DNA from: Sphingobacteriales bacterium
GTDB lineage: Bacteria; Bacteroidota; Bacteroidia; Chitinophagales; Chitinophagaceae
NCBI GenBank assembly: GCA_024642285.1
Contig: JAHEBJ010000012.1
Location: 1 to 56,182 of the forward strand
Direction of reading: 5' to 3'
Length of the DNA stretch: 56,182 nucleotides
Below the pieces are notes generated by a model. The model was not told the DNA's origin and ran no database searches. It saw only the letters and a list, made by a program, of their open reading frames with translations. This document shows positions 43,608 through 52,570 of this stretch, one piece after another. Within the stretch, counting starts at the first letter, position 1, and the number at the start of each line of letters is the position of its first letter. A program made the position numbers and the translations under genes.

Positions 43608-44309
43608 ATGAAAAGAATTTCAGGTTTTGGGTTGCTCATATTCTCAATGATTTTTGCCACCGGTTTAAAAGCGCAAACAGTTGATGATGTAATTAATAAG
43701 CACATTGAGGCTTTAGGCGGAAAAGAAAAATTACTTGCTCTTAAAAGTTACAAAATGGAGGGTAATCTTAACACGCAGGGATATGATATTGCTATAACTA
43801 TTACCAAACTGCATAATATTGGATCAAGATTTGACATTGAAGTGGCAGGTACAAGCAATTACCAGATCATCACCAGAGAGAAAGGAATTTCATATATGCC
43901 TATCCAGGGAATGTCGTCGCCTACTGATATGCCTGTTGAAGCATTTAGAGCAGGACAAAATCAATTGGATATACAATCCCCCTTTCTTAATTATAAAGAA
44001 AAGGAAAGCAAGGTTGAATTACTTGGATCAGAAAAAATAGACGGCGAAGACCATTATAAATTAAAGGTTACTTTTAAGAATGGACTTTCAACCACCTATT
44101 TTATTAGCCATAAAAGCAACATGATTAACCGAACTGTTGCAAAAAGAACAATAAATGGTGAAGAGACCGACCTGGAAACAAATTATGGAGATTATAAGCA
44201 AAACGCTGATGGTTATTGGTTCCCATACTCCAGCACCGGATTGCAGGGCGACACAAATTATGATAAGATTGAAACGAATATAACCGTTGATCCTTCGATA
44301 TTTAAATAA
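43608..44309 (+). CDS. Secreted LolA-like protein, paralog A
   Basis: 233 residues. Signal peptide MKRISGFGLLIFSMIFATGLKAQ, then TVDDVINKHIEALGGKEKLL and a beta-rich body (SYKMEGNLNTQGYDIAITIT, REKGISYMPIQGMSSPTDM, SEKIDGEDHYKLKVTFKNG, YFISHKSNMINRTVAK). The pattern matches LolA/LppX-type half-barrel proteins that hold a lipid or lipoprotein tail in the periplasm. The next gene encodes a clear paralog, 62 nt downstream on the same strand. Ligand is unknown. Confidence 0.83.
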   Translation: MKRISGFGLLIFSMIFATGLKAQTVDDVINKHIEALGGKEKLLALKSYKMEGNLNTQGYDIAITITKLHNIGSRFDIEVAGTSNYQIITREKGISYMPIQGMSSPTDMPVEAFRAGQNQLDIQSPFLNYKEKESKVELLGSEKIDGEDHYKLKVTFKNGLSTTYFISHKSNMINRTVAKRTINGEETDLETNYGDYKQNADGYWFPYSSTGLQGDTNYDKIETNITVDPSIFK

Positions 44310-44371
44310 AATCAGCTGCAGTAATTTAAGTACATTGAAGTCGTTTATTTATAAATTATAAAAACAGAAAA

Positions 44372-45079
44372 ATGAAAAGTTTAATTGTATTTGGGATGTT
44401 GATCCTTGCTTTGGTATTCGTTCAGTTTACCCAGGCACAAACTGTTGATGAAGTGATCAACAAACATATAGCTGCCCTTGGCGGTAAAGAAAATCTGGAA
44501 AAGATTAACAATATGATATCCGAAGCAAGTTTGAATATACAGGGTACCGATATCAGTGTTACTTTAACGCAGGTTAATAAAAAACTTGCACGCCAGGATA
44601 TTTATGCAATGGGTATGCATGGTTTCGATATGATGACAGAGAAGGAAGGCTGGATGTATATGCCATTCCAGGGAATGCAACAACCCGAACCAAAGACAGC
44701 AGATGAGGTAAAAGAAAGGCTGACTGACCTTGAAGTTGCAGGCCCGTTGGTTGACTATGCTGCCAAAGGCCACAAAGTTGAGTTGGTGGGAAAAGAGGAT
44801 GTTGATGGTACCCAGTGTTACAACATAAAAGTTACGCTTGCGGGTGGAAAGATTGAAACTTACTATATTGACCCGGCCTCAAATATGATCATAAGGGTTA
44901 AAAAAACGCAGAAAGCTAATGGTCAGGAGCAGGAAATACAGTCTGATTTTTCAGATTATAAAGATGTAGAAGGAGTAATGATGGCGCATAGTGTTACAAT
45001 GCCTTTTGGTGTTTTACTGATATCAAGTATAAAAATTAATCAAACAATTGGCGATTCGGCTTACAAGCACGACATGTAA
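44372..45079 (+). CDS. Secreted LolA-like protein, paralog B
   Basis: 235 residues. Signal peptide MKSLIVFGMLILALVFVQFTQAQ, then TVDEVINKHIAALGGKENLE, nearly identical to the start of the gene before it. Aligned segments include EGWMYMPFQGMQQPEPKTAD with RGISYMPIQGM, and VGKEDVDGTQCYNIKVTLAG with SEKIDGEDHYKLKVTF. The two genes are a tandem duplication that has diverged well. A LolA-like half-barrel is predicted here too. A terminator follows 20 nt after its stop, so the pair may form one operon. Confidence 0.83.
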   Translation: MKSLIVFGMLILALVFVQFTQAQTVDEVINKHIAALGGKENLEKINNMISEASLNIQGTDISVTLTQVNKKLARQDIYAMGMHGFDMMTEKEGWMYMPFQGMQQPEPKTADEVKERLTDLEVAGPLVDYAAKGHKVELVGKEDVDGTQCYNIKVTLAGGKIETYYIDPASNMIIRVKKTQKANGQEQEIQSDFSDYKDVEGVMMAHSVTMPFGVLLISSIKINQTIGDSAYKHDM

Positions 45080-45098
45080 TCCTAACCTTATCTTTAAG

Positions 45099-45130
45099 TA
45101 ACCCGGTTTGAAAAGACCGGGTTATTTTTT
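45099..45130 (+). terminator. Terminator of the LolA-like pair
   Basis: Perfect 9-bp stem TAACCCGGT / ACCGGGTTA (45099-45107 and 45116-45124), then six T. Confidence 0.9.
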
Positions 45131-45183
45131 AGCAGGCTGTATAAAGATTTTGATTTTGTATCTTCCATGTCTAATTTTTTATT

Positions 45184-48100
45184 ATGAAAAAACTAATACT
45201 GCTTTTAACCATTATTGCTGTTTCGACCAATTTAAGTGCTCAAAAAAAATCAGCAACTGTTTCAAACGACGATGATGTTTTACTTAGCAAAGTGAAATAC
45301 CGTTCAATTGGACCATTCAGAGGAGGCCGCAGCGCAGCAGCCGTTGGAGACCTGAATCAGAAAAATACTTTTTATTTTGGAGGCACAGGTGGCGGTGTTT
45401 GGAAAACTATTGATGGAGGCAGCAACTGGAAAAATATAACCGATAAATATTTCGGCAGCAGTATTGGAGCCGTGTCCATTGCTCCCAGCGATCCAACTAT
45501 AATATACGTTGGAGAAGGAGAAAATTCACTGCGTGGTAATGTGAGTGAGGGTTTTGGCATCTGGCGTACCGATGATGGTGGCCGTAGCTGGCGAAACCTG
45601 GGTTTGAAAGACACAAGGCATATCATCCGCATCATTATTCATCCAAAAAATCCAGACGTAGTTTGGGTTGCAGCCATGGGCCATTTGTTTGGGCCGAATG
45701 ACGAGCGTGGTATTTTTAAAACCACTGATGGTGGTAAAACCTGGAAGAAAGTATTGTATGTAAATAACCAAACCGGTTGCAGCGACCTGGTGATGGAACC
45801 CGGTAACCCATCTGTGTTGTATGCCGGTACCTGGCGTATGCTGCGTACGCCATACAGCATGGAAAGCGGGGGAGAGGGTAGTGGCTTATGGAAAAGTATT
45901 GATGGCGGCGAAACCTGGAAAAATATTACAGCGTCGAAAGGATTACCTAAAGGCCTTTGGGGAATTGTTGGAGTTGCGGTAAGTCCTTCCAACACCGATA
46001 AAGTATATGCAATATTGGAAAATAAAGACGGCGGTTTATTTGTAAGTAACGATGCAGGCGAAACATGGACCCTGCAAAGCAGCGATAACAGTATTCGTCA
46101 GAGAGCATGGTATTATTCAAAAGTATTTGTAGATCCTAAACTGGAGAACACAGTTTATATACTCAATGTAAGTTTTCTGAAAAGTACCGACGGTGGTAAA
46201 TCATTTAAAAGTATAAGAACACCTCATGGTGATCACCACGATTTGTGGATCGATCCTAATGATGGAAACAGAATGGCTATTGCTGATGACGGCGGCGCAC
46301 AGGTAAGTTTTGATGGCGGCGATAATTGGAGTACGTATAATAACCAACCTACTGCTCAGTTTTATCGGGTAAGTACCGATAATCATTTTCCGTACAGGAT
46401 ACTTGGTGCGCAACAGGATAATTCAACAGTTCGAATTTTATCACGCAGTGATGGCGGACAAATTACAACTGACGACTGGCAACCAACAGCAGGAGCCGAA
46501 AGTGGTTATGTAGTTGCTGATCCGTTGAATCCCGATGTTGTTTATGGAGGTAACTACAGCGGCTACCTCTCCCGGTTGGATCATAAAACCGGGGAGAATC
46601 GTGCCGTAAGTGTATGGCCCGATGATCCACTAGGCGGCGGTATTGATGTGGCTAAATATCGTTTTCAATGGAACTTCCCTATTTTCTTTTCGCCACACAA
46701 TCCAAAAAAATTATATGCAGGCGGTAACCATTTATTTGTAACAGAGAATGAGGGTGCATCCTGGACGGCATTGGGCGGAGACCTGACAACCAATGATAAA
46801 GTACGGCAGGCATCAAGCGGCGGACCCATTACAAAAGACAATACCGGCGTTGAAGTTTACTGCACAGTTTTTACTGCAACAGAATCAACTTTGGAAAAAG
46901 ATTTGTTGTGGACCGGAAGCGATGATGGGTTGATTCATGTAAGCAAGGATGGTGGAAAAAACTGGGAGAATGTTACACCCAAAGAAGCGGGGCAGTGGAT
47001 GATGTGGAATTGTGTGGAGACAGATCCTTTTAAAAAAGGCAAAGCTTATTTTGTGGGTACAAAATATAAGAGCGATGATTTTACTCCCTATCTTTTTAAA
47101 ACGGAAGATTATGGAAAAACCTGGACAAAGATTATCAATGGAATAAACCCTTCACACTTTACAAGAGCCTTGCGTGCCGATAGAAAAAGACCAGGCTTAT
47201 TGTACGCAGGTACGGAATATGGAATGTATATCAGTTACGATGATGGTGCCAACTGGAAACCGTTTCAGTTGAATTTACCGATGGTGCCCATCACTGATTT
47301 GACTATAAAAGAAAATGATCTGATTGTAGCAACACAGGGCCGGTCTTTTTGGGTACTCGATGACCTGACAGTTGTTCAGCAAAAAGATAACAGTATTCTC
47401 AATAAAAATTTACATGCATTTAGTGTGAATGATGCGTACCGTTTTGATGGCTATCAAAATCCAAAACCGGTTAATGCCGGAATGAATCCGCCGAACGGAT
47501 CGGTTATTAATTTCTACGTAAAAGAAGTTTCCGATTCGGCAAAAGTGAGTATTGATATTCTGGATAAGAATAAAAAGCTGATCAAATCATTTTCAACCAA
47601 GGCAAAAGAAAAAGATGAAAAGATTGATGTAAGCAGCGGTATGAATCAGTTTGTTTGGGATCTGAAATATGCACCTGCCGAAAAAATTGACGGATTGATT
47701 ATATGGCATGGTACGGTGCCCGGCCCCAAAGCTGCGCCAGGCCAATATTTTTATAAAATAAAAGCAGATAAGGATTCTGTTGAAGGAAGTTTTACTATCA
47801 AAGCAAATCCGGTTTACAATGTTTCGCAACAGGATTATGAGGAACAATTCAATTTCCTGATCTCAATACGTGATAAATTTGATGAGATACAAAAGGCCGT
47901 AAAAAATATCCGTGACATCCGCAAGCAGATTAACGATTTTATGGATAAGCAGGGTAAGGATGTTCCAAAGGAAATAAAGCAGCAGGCCGACACCATCAAA
48001 AAACAAATGACGGTGATAGAAGAAGCCTTGCATCAAACCAAAGCAAAAAGCGGTCAGGATGTTTTGAATTATCCAATTCGTTTGGATGATAAAATATCAG

Positions 48101-48297
48101 GTTTGTACGACTTTGCAGTAAGTGGAAATGCGGCTCCGGCCCGCCAGGTGAAAGAAGCATTTACTGAACTGGGAGGTCAGGCAGATGTTCAATTGAATAA
48201 ATTGAAACAGATCATGGCGGTTGATGTTGTAAAGCTTAATGAGATGATAAGAGAGAAGGCTTTGCCTGTAATTGGGATTAAAAAAGAGAAAGAATAA
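45184..48297 (+). CDS. Sortilin/VPS10-like BNR repeat protein
   Basis: 1037 residues with a signal peptide (MKKLILLLTIIAVSTNLSAQ). A ten-bladed propeller-like region covers about residues 35-740 and repeats the BNR/Asp-box motif (GGVWKTIDGGSNWKNIT, GIWRTDDGGRSW, GIFKTTDGGKTW, LWKSIDGGETWKNIT, LFKTEDYGKTW, YISYDDGANW). A beta-sandwich (770-890) and a helical C-terminus (about 900-1037) follow; there is no T9SS sorting domain. Large proteins of this build are widespread in Bacteroidota and often labelled glycosyl hydrolase, but the catalytic residues of sialidases are not evident. It is probably periplasmic and of unknown ligand. Confidence 0.85.
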   Translation: MKKLILLLTIIAVSTNLSAQKKSATVSNDDDVLLSKVKYRSIGPFRGGRSAAAVGDLNQKNTFYFGGTGGGVWKTIDGGSNWKNITDKYFGSSIGAVSIAPSDPTIIYVGEGENSLRGNVSEGFGIWRTDDGGRSWRNLGLKDTRHIIRIIIHPKNPDVVWVAAMGHLFGPNDERGIFKTTDGGKTWKKVLYVNNQTGCSDLVMEPGNPSVLYAGTWRMLRTPYSMESGGEGSGLWKSIDGGETWKNITASKGLPKGLWGIVGVAVSPSNTDKVYAILENKDGGLFVSNDAGETWTLQSSDNSIRQRAWYYSKVFVDPKLENTVYILNVSFLKSTDGGKSFKSIRTPHGDHHDLWIDPNDGNRMAIADDGGAQVSFDGGDNWSTYNNQPTAQFYRVSTDNHFPYRILGAQQDNSTVRILSRSDGGQITTDDWQPTAGAESGYVVADPLNPDVVYGGNYSGYLSRLDHKTGENRAVSVWPDDPLGGGIDVAKYRFQWNFPIFFSPHNPKKLYAGGNHLFVTENEGASWTALGGDLTTNDKVRQASSGGPITKDNTGVEVYCTVFTATESTLEKDLLWTGSDDGLIHVSKDGGKNWENVTPKEAGQWMMWNCVETDPFKKGKAYFVGTKYKSDDFTPYLFKTEDYGKTWTKIINGINPSHFTRALRADRKRPGLLYAGTEYGMYISYDDGANWKPFQLNLPMVPITDLTIKENDLIVATQGRSFWVLDDLTVVQQKDNSILNKNLHAFSVNDAYRFDGYQNPKPVNAGMNPPNGSVINFYVKEVSDSAKVSIDILDKNKKLIKSFSTKAKEKDEKIDVSSGMNQFVWDLKYAPAEKIDGLIIWHGTVPGPKAAPGQYFYKIKADKDSVEGSFTIKANPVYNVSQQDYEEQFNFLISIRDKFDEIQKAVKNIRDIRKQINDFMDKQGKDVPKEIKQQADTIKKQMTVIEEALHQTKAKSGQDVLNYPIRLDDKISGLYDFAVSGNAAPARQVKEAFTELGGQADVQLNKLKQIMAVDVVKLNEMIREKALPVIGIKKEKE

Positions 48298-48315
48298 GAG
48301 AATGATTATAATACT

Positions 48316-48347
48316 AAGCCGCCCCGCTTTAAAATGGGGCGGCTTTT
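48316..48347 (+). terminator. Terminator of the BNR protein gene
   Basis: Stem AAGCCGCCCC / GGGGCGGCTT (48316-48325 and 48336-48345), then TTTT. The T-run is only 2 nt from the -7 box of the next gene. Confidence 0.9.
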
Positions 48348-48348
48348 A

Positions 48349-48356
48349 TATATTTG
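48349..48356 (+). promoter_or_regulatory. -7 box 4 nt before methyltransferase start (leaderless candidate)
   Basis: TATATTTG, then CGCC and the ATG at 48361. The box follows immediately after a terminator stem, so any promoter -33 region would overlap the hairpin. Confidence 0.55.
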
Positions 48357-48360
48357 CGCC

Positions 48361-49017
48361 ATGAATCTTAAAGCATTCTCTTCTTCCTTCATCAATAAAT
48401 TCATTTACCTGAAAAGGGTATTTGGCAAAAATCCGTTTCGTCTGCTGGATATTGGAGCAGGCAACCATTCCGCTACAAAAGCAAAAAGGGTTTTTCCTAA
48501 TTGCGAGTATCATGGTGTTGACAGAGAAAAAGACTATAACAATACCGGCGAAGATTTTAAGTTGATGGATGCTTTTTATGAAATGGATCTCACTAATCTG
48601 GATTTCTCCAACATTCCTGATGATTATTTTGACGCCATATTAATGGTGCATGTTATTGAACATTTGCACAACGGTGATGAAGTAATAAAAGGTCTTCTGC
48701 CAAAATTGAAAACCGGCGGATATTTATACCTTGAATATCCTGGCGAAAAAAGTACCCGTTTGCCAAGTATGGAAGGCACATTGAACTTTAAAGACGATGA
48801 TACCCATGTACGGGTTTATTCGGTAAAGGAATTATCTGCTTTGCTTGCAGCAAACAATTGCAAAGTTTTAGAAGGCGGTATCCGCAGAAATATCTGGTTC
48901 ATGATGGCCATGCCACTTAGAATTATAAAATGCTGGCTAAGTGGTAAAAAATTACAAGGAAATATTTTTTGGGATGTATTGGGATTTGCAGAGTTTGTTT
49001 GGGCTAAAAAATTTTAG
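48361..49017 (+). CDS. Class I SAM-dependent methyltransferase
   Basis: 218 residues from the ATG at 48361; in-frame codons upstream would run into the terminator hairpin. Rossmann-like fold with motif I LLDIGAGNHSATKAK, YHGVDREKDY, ILMVHVIEHLHNGDEVIKGL (motif IV) and LKTGGYLYLEYPGEKS. The DDDTHVRVYSVKELSALL segment resembles Methyltransf_11 proteins that act on sugars or lipids. The substrate is not evident. The C-terminal hydrophobic patch (WFMMAMPLRIIKCWL) may bring it to the membrane. Confidence 0.85.
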   Translation: MNLKAFSSSFINKFIYLKRVFGKNPFRLLDIGAGNHSATKAKRVFPNCEYHGVDREKDYNNTGEDFKLMDAFYEMDLTNLDFSNIPDDYFDAILMVHVIEHLHNGDEVIKGLLPKLKTGGYLYLEYPGEKSTRLPSMEGTLNFKDDDTHVRVYSVKELSALLAANNCKVLEGGIRRNIWFMMAMPLRIIKCWLSGKKLQGNIFWDVLGFAEFVWAKKF

Positions 49018-49081
49018 GTATACCATTTACCATTGATGCATAAATCTGTTCGTCAAAGAATGGATAAAATTAAATAGTAAA

Positions 49082-49756
49082 CTATTTTAAAAGATCCGGC
49101 CTTCTCTCTTCAGTTCTTTTCACGGCCTGCTCATGGCGCCACTCGTCAATCAGTTTATGATTACCGCTCATTAAAATGTCCGGCACTATCCAGCCACGGA
49201 ATTCTTCGGGCCTTGTGTAAACAGGTGGAGCCAATAAATTATCCTGGAAAGAATCAGTCAGCGCTGATGTTTCATCATTTAATACGCCGGGTATCAGTCT
49301 GCCAATAGCGTCAACTAAAACAGCAGCACCCAATTCGCCACCGCTCAATACATAATCGCCAATGGAAATTTCTTTGGTAACAAAATGATCACGGAACCGT
49401 TGGTCAACGCCTTTATAATGTCCACAAATCAGCAACAAATTATTTTTTAAAGAAAAGCCATTCGCCATCTGTTGATTAAACGTTTCACCATCGGGTGTCA
49501 GAAAAATGATTTCATCATAGGTGGTTTCTTTTTGTAAACTCTCAACCGCATTTACCAATGGTTCAATCATCATTACCATACCTGCACCACCGCCAAAAGC
49601 GTAATCATCCACCTGTGCACGGGCATAAGTGGTGTGGTCACGTAAATTAATCACGTTCACCTGAAGCAGGCCTTTGTCGCTGGCCCTTTTCATAATGGAA
49701 TGGGCAAAGGGGCTTTCTAATAAGCCAGGAACAACAGTAAGAATATCTATTTTCAT
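49082..49756 (-). CDS. trmD: tRNA (guanine-N1-)-methyltransferase
   Basis: 224 residues, SPOUT fold. Methylates G37 of tRNAs and prevents frameshifting. Characteristic phrases: [59 protein letters not shown] and [15 protein letters not shown], which form the knot and SAM pocket. The C-terminal helix binds tRNA. The ATG is preceded by TTCCTTTG with 5 nt between, a weak version of the box found before other housekeeping genes. It is convergent with the methyltransferase gene and divides from the S4 gene by 54 nt. Confidence 0.96.
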   Translation of the reverse strand: MKIDILTVVPGLLESPFAHSIMKRASDKGLLQVNVINLRDHTTYARAQVDDYAFGGGAGMVMMIEPLVNAVESLQKETTYDEIIFLTPDGETFNQQMANGFSLKNNLLLICGHYKGVDQRFRDHFVTKEISIGDYVLSGGELGAAVLVDAIGRLIPGVLNDETSALTDSFQDNLLAPPVYTRPEEFRGWIVPDILMSGNHKLIDEWRHEQAVKRTEERRPDLLK

Positions 49757-49810
49757 CTGTGCAAAGGAACTGAATATTGTATAAGGAACAAGGAATTTCG
49801 AACGATGAGT

Positions 49811-50194
49811 TTACCATCCGGTAAAATCATCAATATCCCGTTTATCTTTTTTTGTAGGGCGGCCTTTTTTACTCATTCGTTTACCGGTATGAAAAACTGC
49901 TGCCTGGAATTTAATTCTATCAAGCTCTTCCGCCGGTGTAATATCCGAATAATATTTTATTGCTTCGCTGTATTGCACCCGCTTGTGTAACAGTTCGTTC
50001 ACTTTTATTACCCATCGTTTTGATTCTGTTTTTACTTCATATTCATCATCAACATGCACGGCTTTGGATGGTTTTACATTTACGGCATTTTGTTTCACTT
50101 TGCCTTTATCGCAGGCATCACCGGCCTGACTGCGTGTTTTGAAAAGGCGAATAGCCCATAAATATTTATCTATCCGCAGTTTTTCCTTTTCCAT
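49811..50194 (-). CDS. RNA-binding S4 domain protein (Hsp15-like)
   Basis: 127 residues. The S4 fold begins LRIDKYLWAIRLFKTRSQAG, with CDKGKVKQNAVNVKPSKAVH and DEYEV, all typical of Hsp15 (HslR). The C-terminus is basic (KGRPTKKDKRDIDDF). Hsp15 binds free 50S subunits with stalled peptidyl-tRNA and helps recycling; the same role is inferred. TATTTTTG lies 5 nt before the ATG. The gene is upstream of trmD on the same strand, 54 nt apart, and divergent from the DPP gene. Confidence 0.9.
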   Translation of the reverse strand: MEKEKLRIDKYLWAIRLFKTRSQAGDACDKGKVKQNAVNVKPSKAVHVDDEYEVKTESKRWVIKVNELLHKRVQYSEAIKYYSDITPAEELDRIKFQAAVFHTGKRMSKKGRPTKKDKRDIDDFTGW

Positions 50195-50199
50195 ACAGG

Positions 50200-50207
50200 C
50201 AAAAATA
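50200..50207 (-). promoter_or_regulatory. -7 box 5 nt before S4 gene start (leaderless candidate)
   Basis: TATTTTTG on the minus strand; five bases (CCTGT) separate it from the ATG at 50194. Confidence 0.45.
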
Positions 50208-50291
50208 TACCCTTTTTAGTTTTGGGTTATAAAAGCTGACTGCAATTTTGTATTTTTAGTTATAAAGTAACTGCATATGGTGTACCGGAAA

Positions 50292-52508
50292 ATGAAGATC
50301 ATAATATTATTTATTGTTGTTGGCCAATTAGCTAATGCGCAGAGAGGAAAGATAAACTGGTCGGATGATGGGAATTCATACACGGTTATTAGGGATGGTA
50401 ATATTGTACAGATTAACCCGCTTACCGATTCGGCTACGATAATGATAAGTAAGGCACAGCTAACTGATCCTGAGACTAAGGAATATCTTAAACCACAATC
50501 CTATGTTTTCAATAATAATTTTACACGCCTTTTAATTTTTACCAATACAGAAAAAGTCTGGCGTGATAATACAAGAGGCGACTATTGGGTATTGGATATC
50601 TTCAGCAGTATGTTAAGAAAACTGGGAAAAAAGTTTCCGGCAAAGTCGCTGATGTTCGCTAAGTTTTCGCCAGATGACGTGAACGTTGCCTATGTAATGG
50701 AGAACAACATTTATGTTGAGCAGATTAGTACAGGTGAGATCAGACAAATGACTAAGGATGGAACACGGAAGAAAATTAACGGCACTTTCGACTGGGCATA
50801 TGAAGAGGAATTTGGATGCCAGGATGGATTCAGGTGGAGCCCCGATGGATTGCGTATTGCTTTCTGGCAGGTTGATGCTACCAGGATAAAAGACTATTAC
50901 ATGTTAAATACTACCGATGGAAATTATTCAAAGATTATTCCGGTAGAGTACCCCAAAGTAGGAGAAACACCCTCTTCAGCAAGTATTGGTGTGGTAACTC
51001 TTTATGATCGAAGAGTTGTTATGATGGATATAACCGGCAACCCGGAACAACATTATTTACCACGCATGAGCTGGAGTAACAATATCGAACTGGTGGTGCA
51101 ACAATTAGACCGCAGGCAGCAGGTAAGCAATATTATTTTATGTGATGCGATCAAGGGAACCAGCCGTATTTTCTTAACTGAAAAATCTACCACTTGGGTT
51201 GAGGTGAATGGCACAGAAGATGATCCCTGGAGATGGGTTAACGGAGGCCTTGAGTTTGTTTGGGTAAGCGAAAAAGATGGCTTGCGGCATATTTACCGGA
51301 AAAACCGAATTGAAGGAACAGAAACTTTGTTGACTAAAGGAAACTATGATATCGGAGATATCAAGTGTATTGATGAAGAAAGAAACTTTGTTTATTTTAC
51401 CGCTTCACCCGAAGATGCAACTGCATTATATTTATACCGGGTGCCGCTGGATCGTGGAAATTTTATCCAGCAGGTGGAATCCGTTTTTAAGAAGGCCGCG
51501 GATTTGTTTTCGGGTTCACTTGATGAGCCCGATCTGGTGAGTTCGAAAGATCAAAAAGGAGTACATCAATACGACATTTCGCCTACCGGTAGGTTTGCGT
51601 ATCATTCTTTTTCAAATTATAATACACCCCGTGTAAGTGAGTGGATAACCCTGCCCAACCATAAACCCGTGAATGAAACAAAAAGTATTGCAGCCAATAT
51701 AAAAACGGATGAAAAAAACGACGTTGAATACCTTCGTATTTATACCGATCAGAATATTACCGTTGATGCATGGATTAATAAACCTAAAAATTTTGATCCC
51801 TCAAAAAAATACCCGGTGGTTTTATATGTCTATGGCGAACCCGCTGCATCTACTGTGATGAATAGGTACGGTGCACATTCAAATTTTTTATACAATGGAG
51901 ATATGAGAGCCGATGGCTACATTCAGGTTTCTATAGATAACAGGGGAACTCCTGTGCTGAGAGGAGCAGCATGGCGTAAATCTATTTATCGTAAAATAGG
52001 CGACTTGAATATTGTCGATCAGGCGGGTGCGTTTAAGAAATTGTTGCAAAACAGGCCTTATTTTGATGCAGAAAGGACGGCTGTTTGGGGATGGAGTGGT
52101 GGAGGCACGTCTACCTTGAATTTACTTTTCCGGTATCCCGAACTTTTTAAAACCGGTATATCCATTGCAGCGGTTTCAAATCAGTTGTTTTACGATAATA
52201 TTTACCAGGAGCGGTATATGGGATTGCCGCAGGAAAATATGAAAGATTTTGTAAACGGTTCACCAATTACATACGCAAAAAACCTGCAGGGAAATTTATT
52301 GTATATCCACGGCACAGGCGATGATAATGTTCATTTCAGCAACGCTGAGGTTCTGGTAAATGAACTCATCAAACACAGTAAACAGTTTCAGTATATGCCC
52401 TATCCTAACAGGTCGCACAGTATTTCAGAGGGCGCCGGAACTTTTCAGCATTTGTCCACTTTGTACACAAATTATTTAAAAGAACATTGCCCGCCGGGTG
52501 CCAGGTGA
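50292..52508 (+). CDS. S9B prolyl dipeptidyl peptidase (DPP-IV family)
   Basis: 738 residues from the ATG at 50292, which starts the signal peptide (MKIIILFIVVGQLANAQ); an ATG five codons earlier is also possible. The N-terminal propeller (about 25-480) holds the substrate-binding Glu pair in DWAYEEEFG. The alpha/beta hydrolase domain carries the nucleophile Ser602 in GWSGGGTS (the more common form is GWSYGG), Asp in GTGDDNVHFSNAE and His in NRSHSIS. It removes X-Pro or X-Ala dipeptides from the N-terminus of peptides and is probably periplasmic. It is convergent with the aminotransferase gene. Confidence 0.94.
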   Translation: MKIIILFIVVGQLANAQRGKINWSDDGNSYTVIRDGNIVQINPLTDSATIMISKAQLTDPETKEYLKPQSYVFNNNFTRLLIFTNTEKVWRDNTRGDYWVLDIFSSMLRKLGKKFPAKSLMFAKFSPDDVNVAYVMENNIYVEQISTGEIRQMTKDGTRKKINGTFDWAYEEEFGCQDGFRWSPDGLRIAFWQVDATRIKDYYMLNTTDGNYSKIIPVEYPKVGETPSSASIGVVTLYDRRVVMMDITGNPEQHYLPRMSWSNNIELVVQQLDRRQQVSNIILCDAIKGTSRIFLTEKSTTWVEVNGTEDDPWRWVNGGLEFVWVSEKDGLRHIYRKNRIEGTETLLTKGNYDIGDIKCIDEERNFVYFTASPEDATALYLYRVPLDRGNFIQQVESVFKKAADLFSGSLDEPDLVSSKDQKGVHQYDISPTGRFAYHSFSNYNTPRVSEWITLPNHKPVNETKSIAANIKTDEKNDVEYLRIYTDQNITVDAWINKPKNFDPSKKYPVVLYVYGEPAASTVMNRYGAHSNFLYNGDMRADGYIQVSIDNRGTPVLRGAAWRKSIYRKIGDLNIVDQAGAFKKLLQNRPYFDAERTAVWGWSGGGTSTLNLLFRYPELFKTGISIAAVSNQLFYDNIYQERYMGLPQENMKDFVNGSPITYAKNLQGNLLYIHGTGDDNVHFSNAEVLVNELIKHSKQFQYMPYPNRSHSISEGAGTFQHLSTLYTNYLKEHCPPGAR

Positions 52509-52522
52509 AAATTATATGAAGT

Positions 52523-52554
52523 AAAAAAACGCATCCCTTGAGGATGCATTTTTT
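52523..52554. terminator. Bidirectional terminator between DPP-IV gene and aminotransferase gene
   Basis: GCATCC / GGATGC stem (52531-52536 and 52542-52547) flanked by A7 and T6 runs that extend it. Confidence 0.82.
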
Positions 52555-52570
52555 GTTTTAAAAAGGTCAG

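Noticed and set aside
45184-48297. Sialidase or other glycosidase function for the BNR protein
   Set aside because: BNR/Asp-box repeats alone do not show catalysis; the Arg triad and Tyr/Glu pair of sialidases could not be identified.
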